Shown one piece after another: positions 9,401 to 17,766 of a stretch of DNA of 64,000 bases (its first letter is position 1; each line of letters starts with the position of its first letter). Source of the stretch: Fidelibacterota bacterium (GTDB lineage Bacteria > Fidelibacterota > UBA2242 > JAFGTP01); NCBI GenBank assembly GCA_016934035.1, contig JAFGTP010000054.1, positions 216,948 to 280,947 on the forward strand. The letters are read 5' to 3'. Both the position numbers and the translations under genes were made by a program. The notes beneath the pieces were generated by a model, which had not been told where the DNA came from, did not search any database, and saw only the letters and a list, made by a program, of their open reading frames with translations.

Positions 9401-12194
9401 TATATTGAAGAAGGTTTCTTTCGATGGTCTGTGTATCCGGGAGAACATCTGTAAAAACCGGTGGCCGGTTGACATTGAGTACTTCCAGGGTAATTGTGGG
9501 ACTTAGTGTCGAGGTTAATCCGTCATTGACGGCAACTTTCAATGGATGGCTGCCGGCCTGGAAAAACCCCGGTTGCCAGGAAAATTCTCCTGTAGTACTG
9601 TGGATTGTCATTCCGGCACTGCTGTCTGTCAGAGAAAAAGTCAGAACATCCATTTCGATATCTTGGGCGGTAAACGTAAAAAGCAGAATTTGGTTTTCAG
9701 AAATGACTGTATCGGGTAACACCGTCACAAATTCAGGCGGTTCATTGATGTTTGTGATATTCAAAAAAGCAGTATCGCTTACTGTGGCACTGCCGTCTGA
9801 AACCTGAATGACAACTTGAATGGTAGTATCAGAAAAGACTCTGGAAGAGACAAATTTGAACAATCCGTTGTTAGCAAGACTGCCGCCCGTCAAAGGCTCT
9901 AAAAAATAGGTCAAAACTTGATCGTCAGGATCTGTTGCGGCATATTGAAAGCTGGTGGAATCAAATTCATTGAATGTCCGATCCGGCATCACCGCAGTAA
10001 AAACCGGCGGACGGTTGACATTGTTTACGCTTACTGTAATCGTTTCGGTATCAGTTGACTCTTTTCCGTCGGAAACGGTAACTTTGAAACTGTGGCTGCC
10101 AGCCTGGGAAAAGGTGGGTGTCCAGGCAAATACACCGGAGGTTGAATGAATGGACATGCCACCGGATTGGTTTTTTAGTGAATAGGTAAGGTTATCATCC
10201 TCTTCATCACTAGCCTCAAAAGTGAAAGACAAGGCCTCATTTTCATCAATGGCCGTATCCGGCATTACTTCTGTGAAAACCGGCGCATGGTTGAGTTCTG
10301 TGACATCAATTCGGGTTTGTGTCGAATTTTTTGATGTAGTCCCGTCGTTGACAGTTACCCGAACATAATGGGCGCCTTCTTGTCCGATCGACGGAGTCCA
10401 GCTGAAAACACCGGTGGTTGTATGGATCATCATGCCGGGAGATTGTAGAGAGAGTGAGTATTCGAGATCATCATCAATATCCGGGTCATCGGCAATGTAA
10501 CTATAGGTCAGTGTTGAAGTGGCTACCATGGTAGTATCGGGTAGTTCCTGGCTGAAATCCGGGGCACGGTTGACATTGAAGACATTGATCTTCCCGGTAC
10601 TGGAGGAAACCGTCTCAATACCGTCACTGACATTAACAATCACATCGTGCAGGCCAGCCTGTGTGTAACTGGGGGTCCAGGAAAATAAACCGGTGGCTGA
10701 ATTGATTGTCATGCCGGGAGAGTAGGTGTGCAAGGAAAAAGTCAGATCATCACCATTTCCATCCGTAGCATTGTAATCAAAGGTAATGGTATTATTCTCC
10801 ATGATCGATTGACTGCCCAGGACCGCTGTAAAAACCGGTGTGATATTGGGTTCATAATCCATACCATAAACTTTGATGCAAAGGTCATAGGTCCCGCCAA
10901 TACTTTGCCAGAACCCGCCTTCATAGGTTATCCAATACCGGTCTGTTTCGAGTGATGGGCTGGCATACCCGGCATAGTTCATTTCCACCGGGAGAGGAAA
11001 ATCATAGCCGTTGTAAGTGTATTTGACCTGAATATAAACATCATCATTTTTTGTCAGCGACAAGGTATCGGGGAGACTGAAACTGTAAAATCCTGCATAG
11101 TCTGTGGACTGGTTTGATATGGCTGCTAGTTGCGAACTCAGCACACCGCCGGAAAAACTATCATAAATTGTAATTCCAATGACGGAATTTGTGGCCACAG
11201 CCCAGGTACCGATTTTCAGGACCTTTTCATGATCATGGGTAGGTGTGTAACGCATAAGAGCATAATGGTTGTAGGCGCCATAGCCAATCTGGGCGATGTA
11301 GCCGATTTCATCATAGCCGCCGACAAAGTGATTGTTGCTGTATTCATCATGGTCCGGCCAGCAGGTTACGGTGTAATGGACAGAGGCATCATGATAGGAA
11401 ATATAAAAATAGCCGGCTTCTCCCCATCCTGTTCCCCAGCTGTTTTTGATGATCCAGGCGCCATTGCCAGGTGCACCGGGTACTACTTTATTATCATCCC
11501 AGCCCACCAGGGTCACGCCATGATTGACGGTGCTGCCACTGTTGTCATAATAGGTGTAGGTTCCTGAATGATAAGAAGCCGGATTCCAGTACATATTGGT
11601 CGCCAGGGCGCCATAGGTCAGCAAAGCAGATTTCAATGTGTTGGCATCATCGGGCAGATATAGGGCTTCACCGACATAAATTTGAGGCGTATAGTAGGAG
11701 GAACTTCCATTGCTGACAGAATAAGGGTCTTCGGATTCTAATACCGGGCCGTCTCCTCTTACCAGGTAGCAGGTGGACATATAGGTTTCACCGCCATCAC
11801 AGGGTCCGTAATCAAATCCATGCCTGTTTTTTAGATTTTGCTCGGACAGATCAAATGTTCCGGTGCCGGATTTTTTCAAGTGGGATTCCAGCGCCCCCAT
11901 GGTGGAAAAAGTCCAGCAGGCGCCACAGCTGCCCTGGTTTTTTACGCTGGTCAGGTAGGCAGTAGTGCGTAAATCGTAGGAGGCATCATAAGTCACCGGA
12001 ATTCGATGGCCAAAATCACGACCTTCTGGAAATTCTGTTTGCAGGGGATTGGGATGGGGCCGGTAGCCGGTGTAAAAGGGAGTTGTTACAGGTTTGAAAT
12101 CAATATATTCTTTAGATTTTTTGACTTTCAATTCCTGGGCTATTGCCAATTGAAGAGCCAGCAGGGCTATCAATAAAAATATTTTCCTGTTCAT
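6426..12194 (-). CDS. Giant secreted papain-family (C1A) protease with 15 Ig/cadherin-like repeats and a type IX-like sorting domain
   Basis: A 1922-residue exported protein. A signal peptide (MNRKIFLLIALLALQLAIAQ) and short propeptide are followed by a C1A peptidase domain at about 65-290: oxyanion Gln87 and nucleophile Cys93 in NQGSCGACW, His in NHGVTLVGWD, Asn in IIKNSWGTGWGEAGYF. A jelly-roll-like segment follows. Then come 15 tandem repeats of about 90 residues, each opening with a variant of PVFTxVLPDTxxxEN and ending in xVxVSDG; these are the putative-Ig (He_PIG)/cadherin-like type and Asp-rich. The C-terminus (QNYPNPFNPATVIRYGLP ... GIYFYKIET) is a type A sorting domain, so the protein is probably surface-bound or released. 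The start is the ATG at 12194, behind GAGTGGA; a GTG three codons earlier is in frame. Confidence 0.92.
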   Translation of the reverse strand: MNRKIFLLIALLALQLAIAQELKVKKSKEYIDFKPVTTPFYTGYRPHPNPLQTEFPEGRDFGHRIPVTYDASYDLRTTAYLTSVKNQGSCGACWTFSTMGALESHLKKSGTGTFDLSEQNLKNRHGFDYGPCDGGETYMSTCYLVRGDGPVLESEDPYSVSNGSSSYYTPQIYVGEALYLPDDANTLKSALLTYGALATNMYWNPASYHSGTYTYYDNSGSTVNHGVTLVGWDDNKVVPGAPGNGAWIIKNSWGTGWGEAGYFYISYHDASVHYTVTCWPDHDEYSNNHFVGGYDEIGYIAQIGYGAYNHYALMRYTPTHDHEKVLKIGTWAVATNSVIGITIYDSFSGGVLSSQLAAISNQSTDYAGFYSFSLPDTLSLTKNDDVYIQVKYTYNGYDFPLPVEMNYAGYASPSLETDRYWITYEGGFWQSIGGTYDLCIKVYGMDYEPNITPVFTAVLGSQSIMENNTITFDYNATDGNGDDLTFSLHTYSPGMTINSATGLFSWTPSYTQAGLHDVIVNVSDGIETVSSSTGKINVFNVNRAPDFSQELPDTTMVATSTLTYSYIADDPDIDDDLEYSLSLQSPGMMIHTTTGVFSWTPSIGQEGAHYVRVTVNDGTTSKNSTQTRIDVTELNHAPVFTEVMPDTAIDENEALSFTFEASDEEDDNLTYSLKNQSGGMSIHSTSGVFAWTPTFSQAGSHSFKVTVSDGKESTDTETITVSVNNVNRPPVFTAVMPDRTFNEFDSTSFQYAATDPDDQVLTYFLEPLTGGSLANNGLFKFVSSRVFSDTTIQVVIQVSDGSATVSDTAFLNITNINEPPEFVTVLPDTVISENQILLFTFTAQDIEMDVLTFSLTDSSAGMTIHSTTGEFSWQPGFFQAGSHPLKVAVNDGLTSTLSPTITLEVLNVNRPPVFTDVLPDTQTIERNLLQYTFLANDEDGDEPAYFLIDSSQGMLIDKNTGLFQWQPTYYQSGDHIVQVVTSDGVDSTLSGPATISVQNLNQAPVFTRSMPDTMIMEFDTLIYHYEGNDPDSDDFSFTLSSPLPDASIDINGLFQYVSNQIFSDTSIQINVMISDGLDSTIDMTNVAIVNIDEPPVFMNLLPDTLIAEMQTLQYQFQGSDPEKDILEYTLVDSSRGMVIEVASGLFTWKPDFYQSGVHSLLVNLSDGSSNVLSDSIIIEVTHVNQPPQWTVLLPDTQIFEQQELKFSLQGTDPDEDAVVYGLADSSAGMMLDTLSGSFSWIPGSYQSGQHTARFSISDSIVTVYADPVIITVINQNQLPYFTVVLPDTQAYENQSFTYAFQGNDDDGDTVTYMLTDSSEGMSIDSISGIFSWTPNFFQSGDHWFKVGLSDDFSRVVSDTFSIEVIHVNQPPQFTTLLPDTQVHEMQKLVFDFDGEDLDGDKVIFVLTDFSDGMTLDSGSGIFSWTPDFHQAGNHQIQISLSDGMTTTGSEPIEIVVKNTNQSPYFTKILPDTTIQEKDTLEYQFEANDNDKDSVIFSLPDSISGMEISTTGLFCWIPDYDQSGLYPFQVEVSDSKDTVLSSVLQIMVKNRNRWPLFTKVLPDTFAVSGSEFNFSYEGYDADGDTLHFALISDMDKATMEPGGALNWNPDEIFEDTLYQIVVSLTDDTALVFDTAEVRLLDKQYAPEFTMQLPDTGIDENQELQFQYLANDPDGDTIVYKLVLSSNGMMMDSLNGLFQWIPGYKQAGEHLIRVQISDGLFKINSTIAKIHVNNVNRAPYFSSVLPDTLVDYQSTLRFQYEAIDPDADPLFFSLVTAFENTSLDTTGFFQWEIGDFTTDTNFRVIISASDGDLTCLDTAQVSIAGRVAIEEHETGIPDQFVLYQNYPNPFNPATVIRYGLPLRTMVKITVYDITGRTVSVLENETREAGFHGVIWNSGSIASGIYFYKIETPEFVTVKKCLFMK

Positions 12195-12310
12195 AATTTC
12201 CACTCAATTTTTTTACAAACCTAAATGTCAAGCAAATACCAAACCACAAGAAATTTGAGGGGGCGGGGAATTTTTTAAGCAGGAAATATTGGAAGGGAGA
12301 GGGAATTTTT

Positions 12311-12940
12311 TTAAAAAATATAGCCCAGGGAAGCCATTAAGGAAAGATGTCTTTTCCCTAAAAAATCTGCATGGGTATTGTAAGGAATTAATCCGGCCGA
12401 AGCACGAAAATCAACATTTAAATGGTGCCCTGCCATTTTGTTGGTCCCCAGGATCAGGGTTATGTCATACGGACGAATATTTTTTTGGATATCCACCGAG
12501 TAAGATTTATCATCCACTTTGGTTTTGCCAACATTGCTGATATTGACCGCCGCACCGAAACCGGCCATCCAGATGGATTCTATCTCGATGACCGAACCTT
12601 TGAACTGTATCAAAAAGGGTACTTCAAGATAATTGGATAAAAAATAATATCGTTCATTCCTGTCCTTATAATCTGCGGACTTTATTTTTCGGGTTTTAAA
12701 CCCTTTGCCGATCAAGTACACTCCCGACCGAAAATCAAGATTGTCCGCAATTTTCCTGATCAGGGTGACGCCACCATTCAGACCTGTTTTAAAAATTTCA
12801 TGGGTCATGTATTGCCCGTATATGCCGGAAGCGTTTCCGCCGATAAACAGGCCAAAGTGAAGATCTTTGTTGTCGTGAGTTTGAGAGAATCCAGTGGCGA
12901 CTGTGACCAGTATCAACAGGGCCTTTTTGGCCTTATTCAT
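12311..12940 (-). CDS. Outer-membrane beta-barrel protein (porin-like family)
   Basis: A 209-residue protein with a signal peptide (MNKAKKALLILVTVATGFSQ). It shows alternating hydrophobic strands, the family-typical YLEVPFLIQFKG segment near the middle, and a C-terminal strand ending in aromatic LGYIF, as in outer-membrane barrels (OMP_b-brl_2 type). The transported or bound ligand is unknown. Its ATG overlaps the last 8 bases of the upstream nuclease-like gene (12933-12940), so the two are translationally coupled. The giant protease gene begins 116 bases downstream on the same strand. Confidence 0.75.
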   Translation of the reverse strand: MNKAKKALLILVTVATGFSQTHDNKDLHFGLFIGGNASGIYGQYMTHEIFKTGLNGGVTLIRKIADNLDFRSGVYLIGKGFKTRKIKSADYKDRNERYYFLSNYLEVPFLIQFKGSVIEIESIWMAGFGAAVNISNVGKTKVDDKSYSVDIQKNIRPYDITLILGTNKMAGHHLNVDFRASAGLIPYNTHADFLGKRHLSLMASLGYIF

Positions 12941-13709
12941 GGGGCACTTTCAGATGGAATTTTGCTACAATTGGCCGGTGGTCCGATGCTTCCGGTTCGT
13001 TCAGCACCTCGCAGTCTAGCGGAAAAATCGCCACCTTGCCAGCTGGCCGAAAGCAAACATGATCCAATTCCTCTGTAGGATTGGCTGCTTCCCACGTCAG
13101 GTGATTGTCACCTTTTTCGATAAAAATGAAACCGGCTTTTTGAAATAAATCCAGAGTCGGTGAACCTGGCCCGGCATTAAAATCTCCCAAAATAATGGCT
13201 GGCAAAGCTATTTCATCGAGGCGGCGCACCAGGCTTCGAGCCTGGGACAAGCGAAACTCAGGTTGGGTCCAGTCCAGGTGAACATTAGCCAAAGCCAAGT
13301 GAATTCCGGGGAGATATTCAATAGTTTGAATGATTGCGACACGGGGTTCTGCACCCTCCGGTAATGACATTACTTCCGAATCCAATACTTTCATTCCTGA
13401 TAAAACAGCCATTCCATACTGGCCACTATCAAAGTCCATAAATTTTCCAAAGGTCCCGTCCATTTGGAGCCATTCAGAAAAGCGATTCGTCTGGTCTACA
13501 AGGCCGGACCGTCGGCATATATTATCTATTTCCTGTAAAGCGACCCAGTCCGGAGCCTGGTTTTTCAGGATTGATGCCTGGTTTTCAAGTGCAGGTTCCC
13601 AATTCATAGATACACCATGCCGGACATTATAACTCATCACAGTTAAGGTATTTTTGTTTTCACAAAAGGACAGCAAAAACAATGACAGCAGCAAAAAATA
13701 ATTCTTCAT
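12933..13709 (-). CDS. Endonuclease/exonuclease/phosphatase-family lipoprotein
   Basis: A 258-residue protein. The N-terminus (MKNYFLLLSLFLLSFCENK) ends in a lipoprotein-type Cys. The rest is the EEP fold shared by AP endonucleases, sphingomyelinases and inositol phosphatases: MSYNVRHG, LQEID (metal Glu), NVHLDW, ILGDFNAGPGS (catalytic Asp/Asn) and SDHRPI (catalytic His) are all present, so it should be active. An exported enzyme is more likely to cut extracellular phosphodiesters, lipids or nucleic acid than to act in repair. A purine-rich AGGAAGG precedes the ATG. The gene overlaps the beta-barrel gene by 8 bases. Confidence 0.85.
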   Translation of the reverse strand: MKNYFLLLSLFLLSFCENKNTLTVMSYNVRHGVSMNWEPALENQASILKNQAPDWVALQEIDNICRRSGLVDQTNRFSEWLQMDGTFGKFMDFDSGQYGMAVLSGMKVLDSEVMSLPEGAEPRVAIIQTIEYLPGIHLALANVHLDWTQPEFRLSQARSLVRRLDEIALPAIILGDFNAGPGSPTLDLFQKAGFIFIEKGDNHLTWEAANPTEELDHVCFRPAGKVAIFPLDCEVLNEPEASDHRPIVAKFHLKVPHE

Positions 13710-13951
13710 TTCCTTCCTATACTTTCCTGTTAAGGTCTAGATTTTTAACAGCAGTAATATACAATGAATTGCTACCTGTTCAAAATTGTTTGATTTTGAC
13801 AATGGGAGAAAAATTGGGTTGATTATATTAACAACAAAAAATCACGGGAATTTCGGCCGGGATTAGAAAAAAATAATTAAATTCTGAGAACACCGGGCAG
13901 TAAAGAATAAATCCGGTGTTGAAAATTAAGAAAGGTAAGGAGGAAAAAACC

Positions 13952-14932
13952 ATGAAAGTGTTATTTATCGGAGGGACTGGTATTATCAGTTCGGCCTGCT
14001 CACAATTAGCCATTGATCGGGGGGTTGATCTTTTCCTGCTCAATCGCGGGCAAAGTTTTCGTCCTATCCCAACCGGTGCAAAAGTTCTCACCGGCGATAT
14101 ACGGGATAAAGCCTCTGCCCTCAAAGCCCTTGGTCATCATAATTTTGATACTGTCGTGGATTGGATCGCCTTTACACCAGACCATATTGAAAAGGATATT
14201 GAAATTTTCACCGGCAGGACCGAACAATTTATTTTCATCAGCAGCGCCTCGGCTTATCAGACACCGCCATCATCATTACCTGTGACAGAATCTACACTCC
14301 TTGACAATCCTTACTGGGAATACTCCCGCAATAAAATCGCCTGCGAAGAACGTCTGATAAGAGAATATCGCGAAAAAAAATTCCCATACACCATAGTACG
14401 GCCTTCTCATACCTATGACAAAACCCTTGTTCCCTTTGGCGGTGGCTATACGGTGGTCGACCGTATGCGAAAGGGCAAAAAGGTCATTAGCTATGGAGAC
14501 GGGACTTCTATATGGGTGATGACCCATCACCGGGATTTTGCCAAAGGCCTGGTTGGTTTATTGGAAAATAGCCATGCTATTGGTGAAGCCTTTCATATTA
14601 CTTCAGATGAACTACTCACGTGGAATCAAATTTTTGAATTGATGGGAAAAGCCGCCGGAGTGAAGCCGGACATTATTCACATTCCCTCGGACTTTATTGC
14701 AAATATTGATAAAGAAATGGGCGCCGGACTACTGGGAGACAAGTCCAACTCCATGATCTTTGACAACAGCAAGATCAAGCGATTTGTGCCGGATTTTGCC
14801 TGCACGATACCCTTTTCAAAAGGTGCAAAGGAGATTATGGAATGGTATGATGCTGAACCCAAAAGACAGGTCGTTGATAAAAACCTGGATCAGTTGTATG
14901 ATGAAATAATTAAGGCTTATTTGAAGCGATGA
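13952..14932 (+). CDS. NAD-dependent epimerase/dehydratase-family protein
   Basis: A 326-residue atypical/extended short-chain dehydrogenase. The N-terminal nucleotide-binding loop reads VLFIGGTGIISSACSQLA, followed by an acidic/basic strand end (LLNRGQ) and a mid-protein SSASAY segment. In place of the classical YxxxK the sequence reads EYSRNKIACEE, which provides the Tyr and Lys. It resembles the sugar-nucleotide epimerase-like branch that includes CSP41-type proteins. The substrate cannot be named. I choose the ATG at 13952 because a strong AAGGTAAGGAGG ribosome site sits just before it. The gene stands alone, diverging from the nuclease-like gene and converging on a glycosyltransferase pair. 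Confidence 0.85.
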   Translation: MKVLFIGGTGIISSACSQLAIDRGVDLFLLNRGQSFRPIPTGAKVLTGDIRDKASALKALGHHNFDTVVDWIAFTPDHIEKDIEIFTGRTEQFIFISSASAYQTPPSSLPVTESTLLDNPYWEYSRNKIACEERLIREYREKKFPYTIVRPSHTYDKTLVPFGGGYTVVDRMRKGKKVISYGDGTSIWVMTHHRDFAKGLVGLLENSHAIGEAFHITSDELLTWNQIFELMGKAAGVKPDIIHIPSDFIANIDKEMGAGLLGDKSNSMIFDNSKIKRFVPDFACTIPFSKGAKEIMEWYDAEPKRQVVDKNLDQLYDEIIKAYLKR

Positions 14933-15047
14933 CTTTTTCAAATTTATTTAATACCTGAGATGAGATTGTCAGATCATTATTTTTTTCCTAACAAATCTGG
15001 GTCTTGATATTTCCTGGTTTTTCATGATGGTTTCTGTCACCATCCAA

Positions 15048-15980
15048 TTACCTTTGGGAGTCATGTATTTTAGGATTGATCAATTCATTTTGGTTGTAAA
15101 GATTTTCTGAGATTCCCTCAATAGTGCCCAGGATGAACCCCAAATTTCTTTCGAAAAAGATTCCTCTCAGAAGAAGTCCCAGGCAGGACCAATAATGGCA
15201 TAAAATATTTATTTTAGTTTGTTGCCTATTCTTTTTAAATAAATAGTGATAATTCTTCATAAATAGTTTTTGTTTTTCACGAATTGCTGTCCTGGTTTCC
15301 TTTGAAGTTTTTTGATGATGAATGCACCGGGCTTTGGGATTATATAATAATTTAAAATATCTGGAAATTCGAAAGGAAAAATCGACATCTTCCATATACC
15401 CATAACCCTTTAAATTTTCATCAAATAATTCATACTGAAATACCGCTGATTTATAAAATTGGTTACTGCCTGAAAGCCATTGTATTTCTGTAATTTCTGA
15501 TAATTTAAAATAGTTATTATTTGCTCCTGATTTTTTGATTTCTCCTTTACCGTTTTCAGGAAGAAAAAAGATTTTTCGAACAAAGGACGAAAACAAACCG
15601 AGTTGGGTTGCATTTGTTATCAAACCAGTCAGGCCGCCCACGTCATGACCGGCATGATTAATGGTCAACAACATTTCCCGGATATAATTTTTATCCAGGA
15701 CAACGTCATCGTCTAAAAATAAAATATAATCCTTTTGGTTGTTTAAAATTCCCAGATTGCGTTGATGGGTTAATCCGGGTTTTGAATGAATATAGAAAAA
15801 CTCAAGGTCAATGCCCTTTAATTGATCATTTATGATTTTATCCAGGCCATTTTTTTCACTGGCATCGACTACAATAAGGGTCTGTGGAAAAAGGGTTTGA
15901 TTGATAATACTTGCAATACAAGTTTTAATGTCTTCAAATCTGTCTTTTGTGGCAATTATAACCGACAAAGATATTTCCAT
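15048..15980 (-). CDS. Glycosyltransferase family 2 protein
   Basis: A 310-residue GT-A transferase. The N-terminus shows SVIIATKDRFEDIKTCIASI and the nucleotide-binding Asp region VVDASE. The metal-binding motif is FLDDDVV, and WLSGSNQFY followed by GYMEDVDFSFRI carries the likely catalytic acidic residues (ED). The C-terminal part has a hydrophobic stretch suggesting membrane association. It probably adds a sugar to a surface glycan. It is the second gene of a minus-strand pair, 22 bases after the GT4 gene. Confidence 0.88.
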   Translation of the reverse strand: MEISLSVIIATKDRFEDIKTCIASIINQTLFPQTLIVVDASEKNGLDKIINDQLKGIDLEFFYIHSKPGLTHQRNLGILNNQKDYILFLDDDVVLDKNYIREMLLTINHAGHDVGGLTGLITNATQLGLFSSFVRKIFFLPENGKGEIKKSGANNNYFKLSEITEIQWLSGSNQFYKSAVFQYELFDENLKGYGYMEDVDFSFRISRYFKLLYNPKARCIHHQKTSKETRTAIREKQKLFMKNYHYLFKKNRQQTKINILCHYWSCLGLLLRGIFFERNLGFILGTIEGISENLYNQNELINPKIHDSQR

Positions 15981-16002
15981 GTTCCCTTCTGAATAGTTTT
16001 GT

Positions 16003-17016
16003 TTATAGGTTTTTTTTAATGATATAATTTTTTATGACCTGGACTCGTTTATCTAAGCCAAATTGGTTAATGATTCGTTCTCTCGCTTTGTTTCTTAAAT
16101 ATTCCGGTGCCTCCATTGCTTCGATTATTATATTTTTTATAAGAGCCATGTCAGGGTTGTCAACAATATACCCGGCATCACCGATTGCAATCGGAATTCC
16201 GCCATTATCAAAACCAACCGGGATACAACCGCATAACATCGATTCACATACACAATTAGGCAATCCTTCGCGCATGGAAAATTGTGCATACACTTTTGCC
16301 TCCTGGTAATAGGGGATTAATTCATGATTTGGTAATTCTCCGATCAATTTGAGATTTGATGGTATTTTAAAATATTCTTCCAGGATATGAACACCACCGA
16401 TAAATACAAATTCATATTGAGGTAATTCCTGTGCTAATTTTACAAAATAATCAAGGCCTTTTAATTGAATGGTTTGGGGCGTCTCACAGATGGCCACTGT
16501 CATGACCCTATTCCTGCGCTGACGATTGCCAGGTGTAAAAAGAATGTCTGAATATCCGGTGTGCAAAACCTGGGTTTTGGCCCGGGGAACTCGTGCTAAA
16601 GCATCTTGCTGAATATTTTCTGAAACACATAAATTGATGTCAGCGCTGGAGATTGAGTATTTTGTCAAAAGGGCCCGGACTCTCGTGTTAAAGGAACCAT
16701 ATTTGATCTCAGGCAGTGATGCAACATCATAACCCCCCAGGACAAGGATCGTTTTCTTTCTGAATATTCGGCCAAACAAGACAGGTAAAAAAGAATGATA
16801 GTCTGCAAACCAAATATATATCAGATGACAGCCGGATAGAGTGCTTATTAAAAAATGTAACAGTTTTATCTGGTTAACAATATTTGTTTTCAGAAATTTA
16901 CTCGGATTGTACTGGAATTTTAACACCTCTCCAAACTCTGATAATATCTTGAAATCAGTTTTGATAAATGTTGAAAAGGAATTACAGATCAACAAAATCT
17001 TTCGACTTTCCATCAT
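16003..17016 (-). CDS. Glycosyltransferase family 4 protein (GT-B fold)
   Basis: A 337-residue GT-B transferase. The N-terminal half has the ILVLGGYDVASLP loop. The C-terminal half has the donor-binding region with the E-x7-E pattern (MREGLPNCVCESMLCGCIPV) and a G-G-I-P loop typical of GT4 enzymes. Probably retaining, acting on a cell-surface polysaccharide together with the GT2 protein downstream. I favour the ATG at 17016, preceded by GGAAAG at good spacing; an ATG nine codons upstream (17043) lacks a ribosome site. Confidence 0.88.
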   Translation of the reverse strand: MMESRKILLICNSFSTFIKTDFKILSEFGEVLKFQYNPSKFLKTNIVNQIKLLHFLISTLSGCHLIYIWFADYHSFLPVLFGRIFRKKTILVLGGYDVASLPEIKYGSFNTRVRALLTKYSISSADINLCVSENIQQDALARVPRAKTQVLHTGYSDILFTPGNRQRRNRVMTVAICETPQTIQLKGLDYFVKLAQELPQYEFVFIGGVHILEEYFKIPSNLKLIGELPNHELIPYYQEAKVYAQFSMREGLPNCVCESMLCGCIPVGFDNGGIPIAIGDAGYIVDNPDMALIKNIIIEAMEAPEYLRNKARERIINQFGLDKRVQVIKNYIIKKNL

Positions 17017-17379
17017 TTTTTTTCTTTCCGAATCAAAAATCATTAAAGGGTACTTCTGTAAACCGTAAGAATTATAAAGTCAATCCGCGTCGATCTGAGT
17101 GATGGTGAAGGGTTATTGGCCTGAACTTCCAAAAAAACGTAATACGATTATAGTCCGGATGACCGGATTTTCGAGGTGTTCTAAACTTAGTAGAAGCAAC
17201 ATGTTCTATCATTTATAAATTAGGTTCTCTATCTATTTTCAAGCAAACTAAGTACAAGCGCACTTATGATTGGGGAAAAATACAAATTTATGAAATATAA
17301 ACCGAAATTATTTTTAAATTGTCGGTTCATTTGAAAAGATTGTTAACCAATCCTGAAGGCATGATATTCCGGATTTTTT
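17017..17379. other. Intergenic region upstream of the glycosyltransferase pair
   Basis: About 360 AT-rich bases between the GT4 start and the end of the sorting-domain remnant. It must hold the promoter of the glycosyltransferase pair, but I see no convincing promoter, repeat or RNA in it. Confidence 0.4.
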
Positions 17380-17754
17380 TTACTTCACCAGCAAACACTT
17401 CTTTTGCAGAGTCACATTCGGGGTTTTCAATTGATAAAAATAGAGCCCCGATGAAAATTCTGAAGCATTCCAGATTTTATGGTATTCTCCGGCATCGAGG
17501 GTTTCAGAGACCAGTTTTTCGATTAGATTCCCTTTTAAATCAAAAATGTTCACGTCAACATTCGTGCGTTTTGGGATGGAATATTTGAATGTTGTGGCTG
17601 GATTAATGGGATTGGGGTAATTTTGGGAAAGGGTGTATTCAGCAGGAAGTATTCTTTGTTTATCAATGACAACAGATTTATCGCCATATGCCACACCATT
17701 TATTATACAGCCATGAGCGGAGTATTCTGTAAGAATGAAAATCTTCCGAAGGTT
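17380..17754 (-). pseudogene. 5'-truncated remnant of a type IX-secreted protein: sorting domain only
   Basis: The frame is open from a TAG at 17755-17757 to the stop at 17380 and translates as a short linker (TEYSAHGCIINGVAYGD) followed by a complete type A sorting domain (QNYPNPINPATTFKYSIPKR ... GLYFYQLKT). No signal peptide or export-worthy N-terminus exists: the first in-frame starts are a GTG or ATG inside the linker. The upstream gene ends only 10 bases before. The most likely reading is the 3' end of a lost secreted-protein gene. Its last 80 or so codons closely match those of the gene at 20190-21254, also at DNA level. It could still be made as a small protein of about 104 residues, but it could not be exported. 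Confidence 0.7.
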
Positions 17755-17766
17755 CTAATTATTGTT

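Noticed and set aside
6900-10850. Regular repeats every 270-300 bases, considered as a satellite or CRISPR-like array
   Set aside because: They are in-frame, diverged Ig/cadherin-like protein repeats, not identical DNA repeats with spacers.
7245-11567. Several plus-strand open frames of 60-145 codons opposite the giant protease gene
   Set aside because: They have no ribosome site, no family features and mirror the coding bias of the repeat protein on the other strand.
15025-15043. GATGGT/ACCATC hairpin between the epimerase and GT2 genes
   Set aside because: The stem is only six bases and has no T run on either strand, so it is not a supported terminator.
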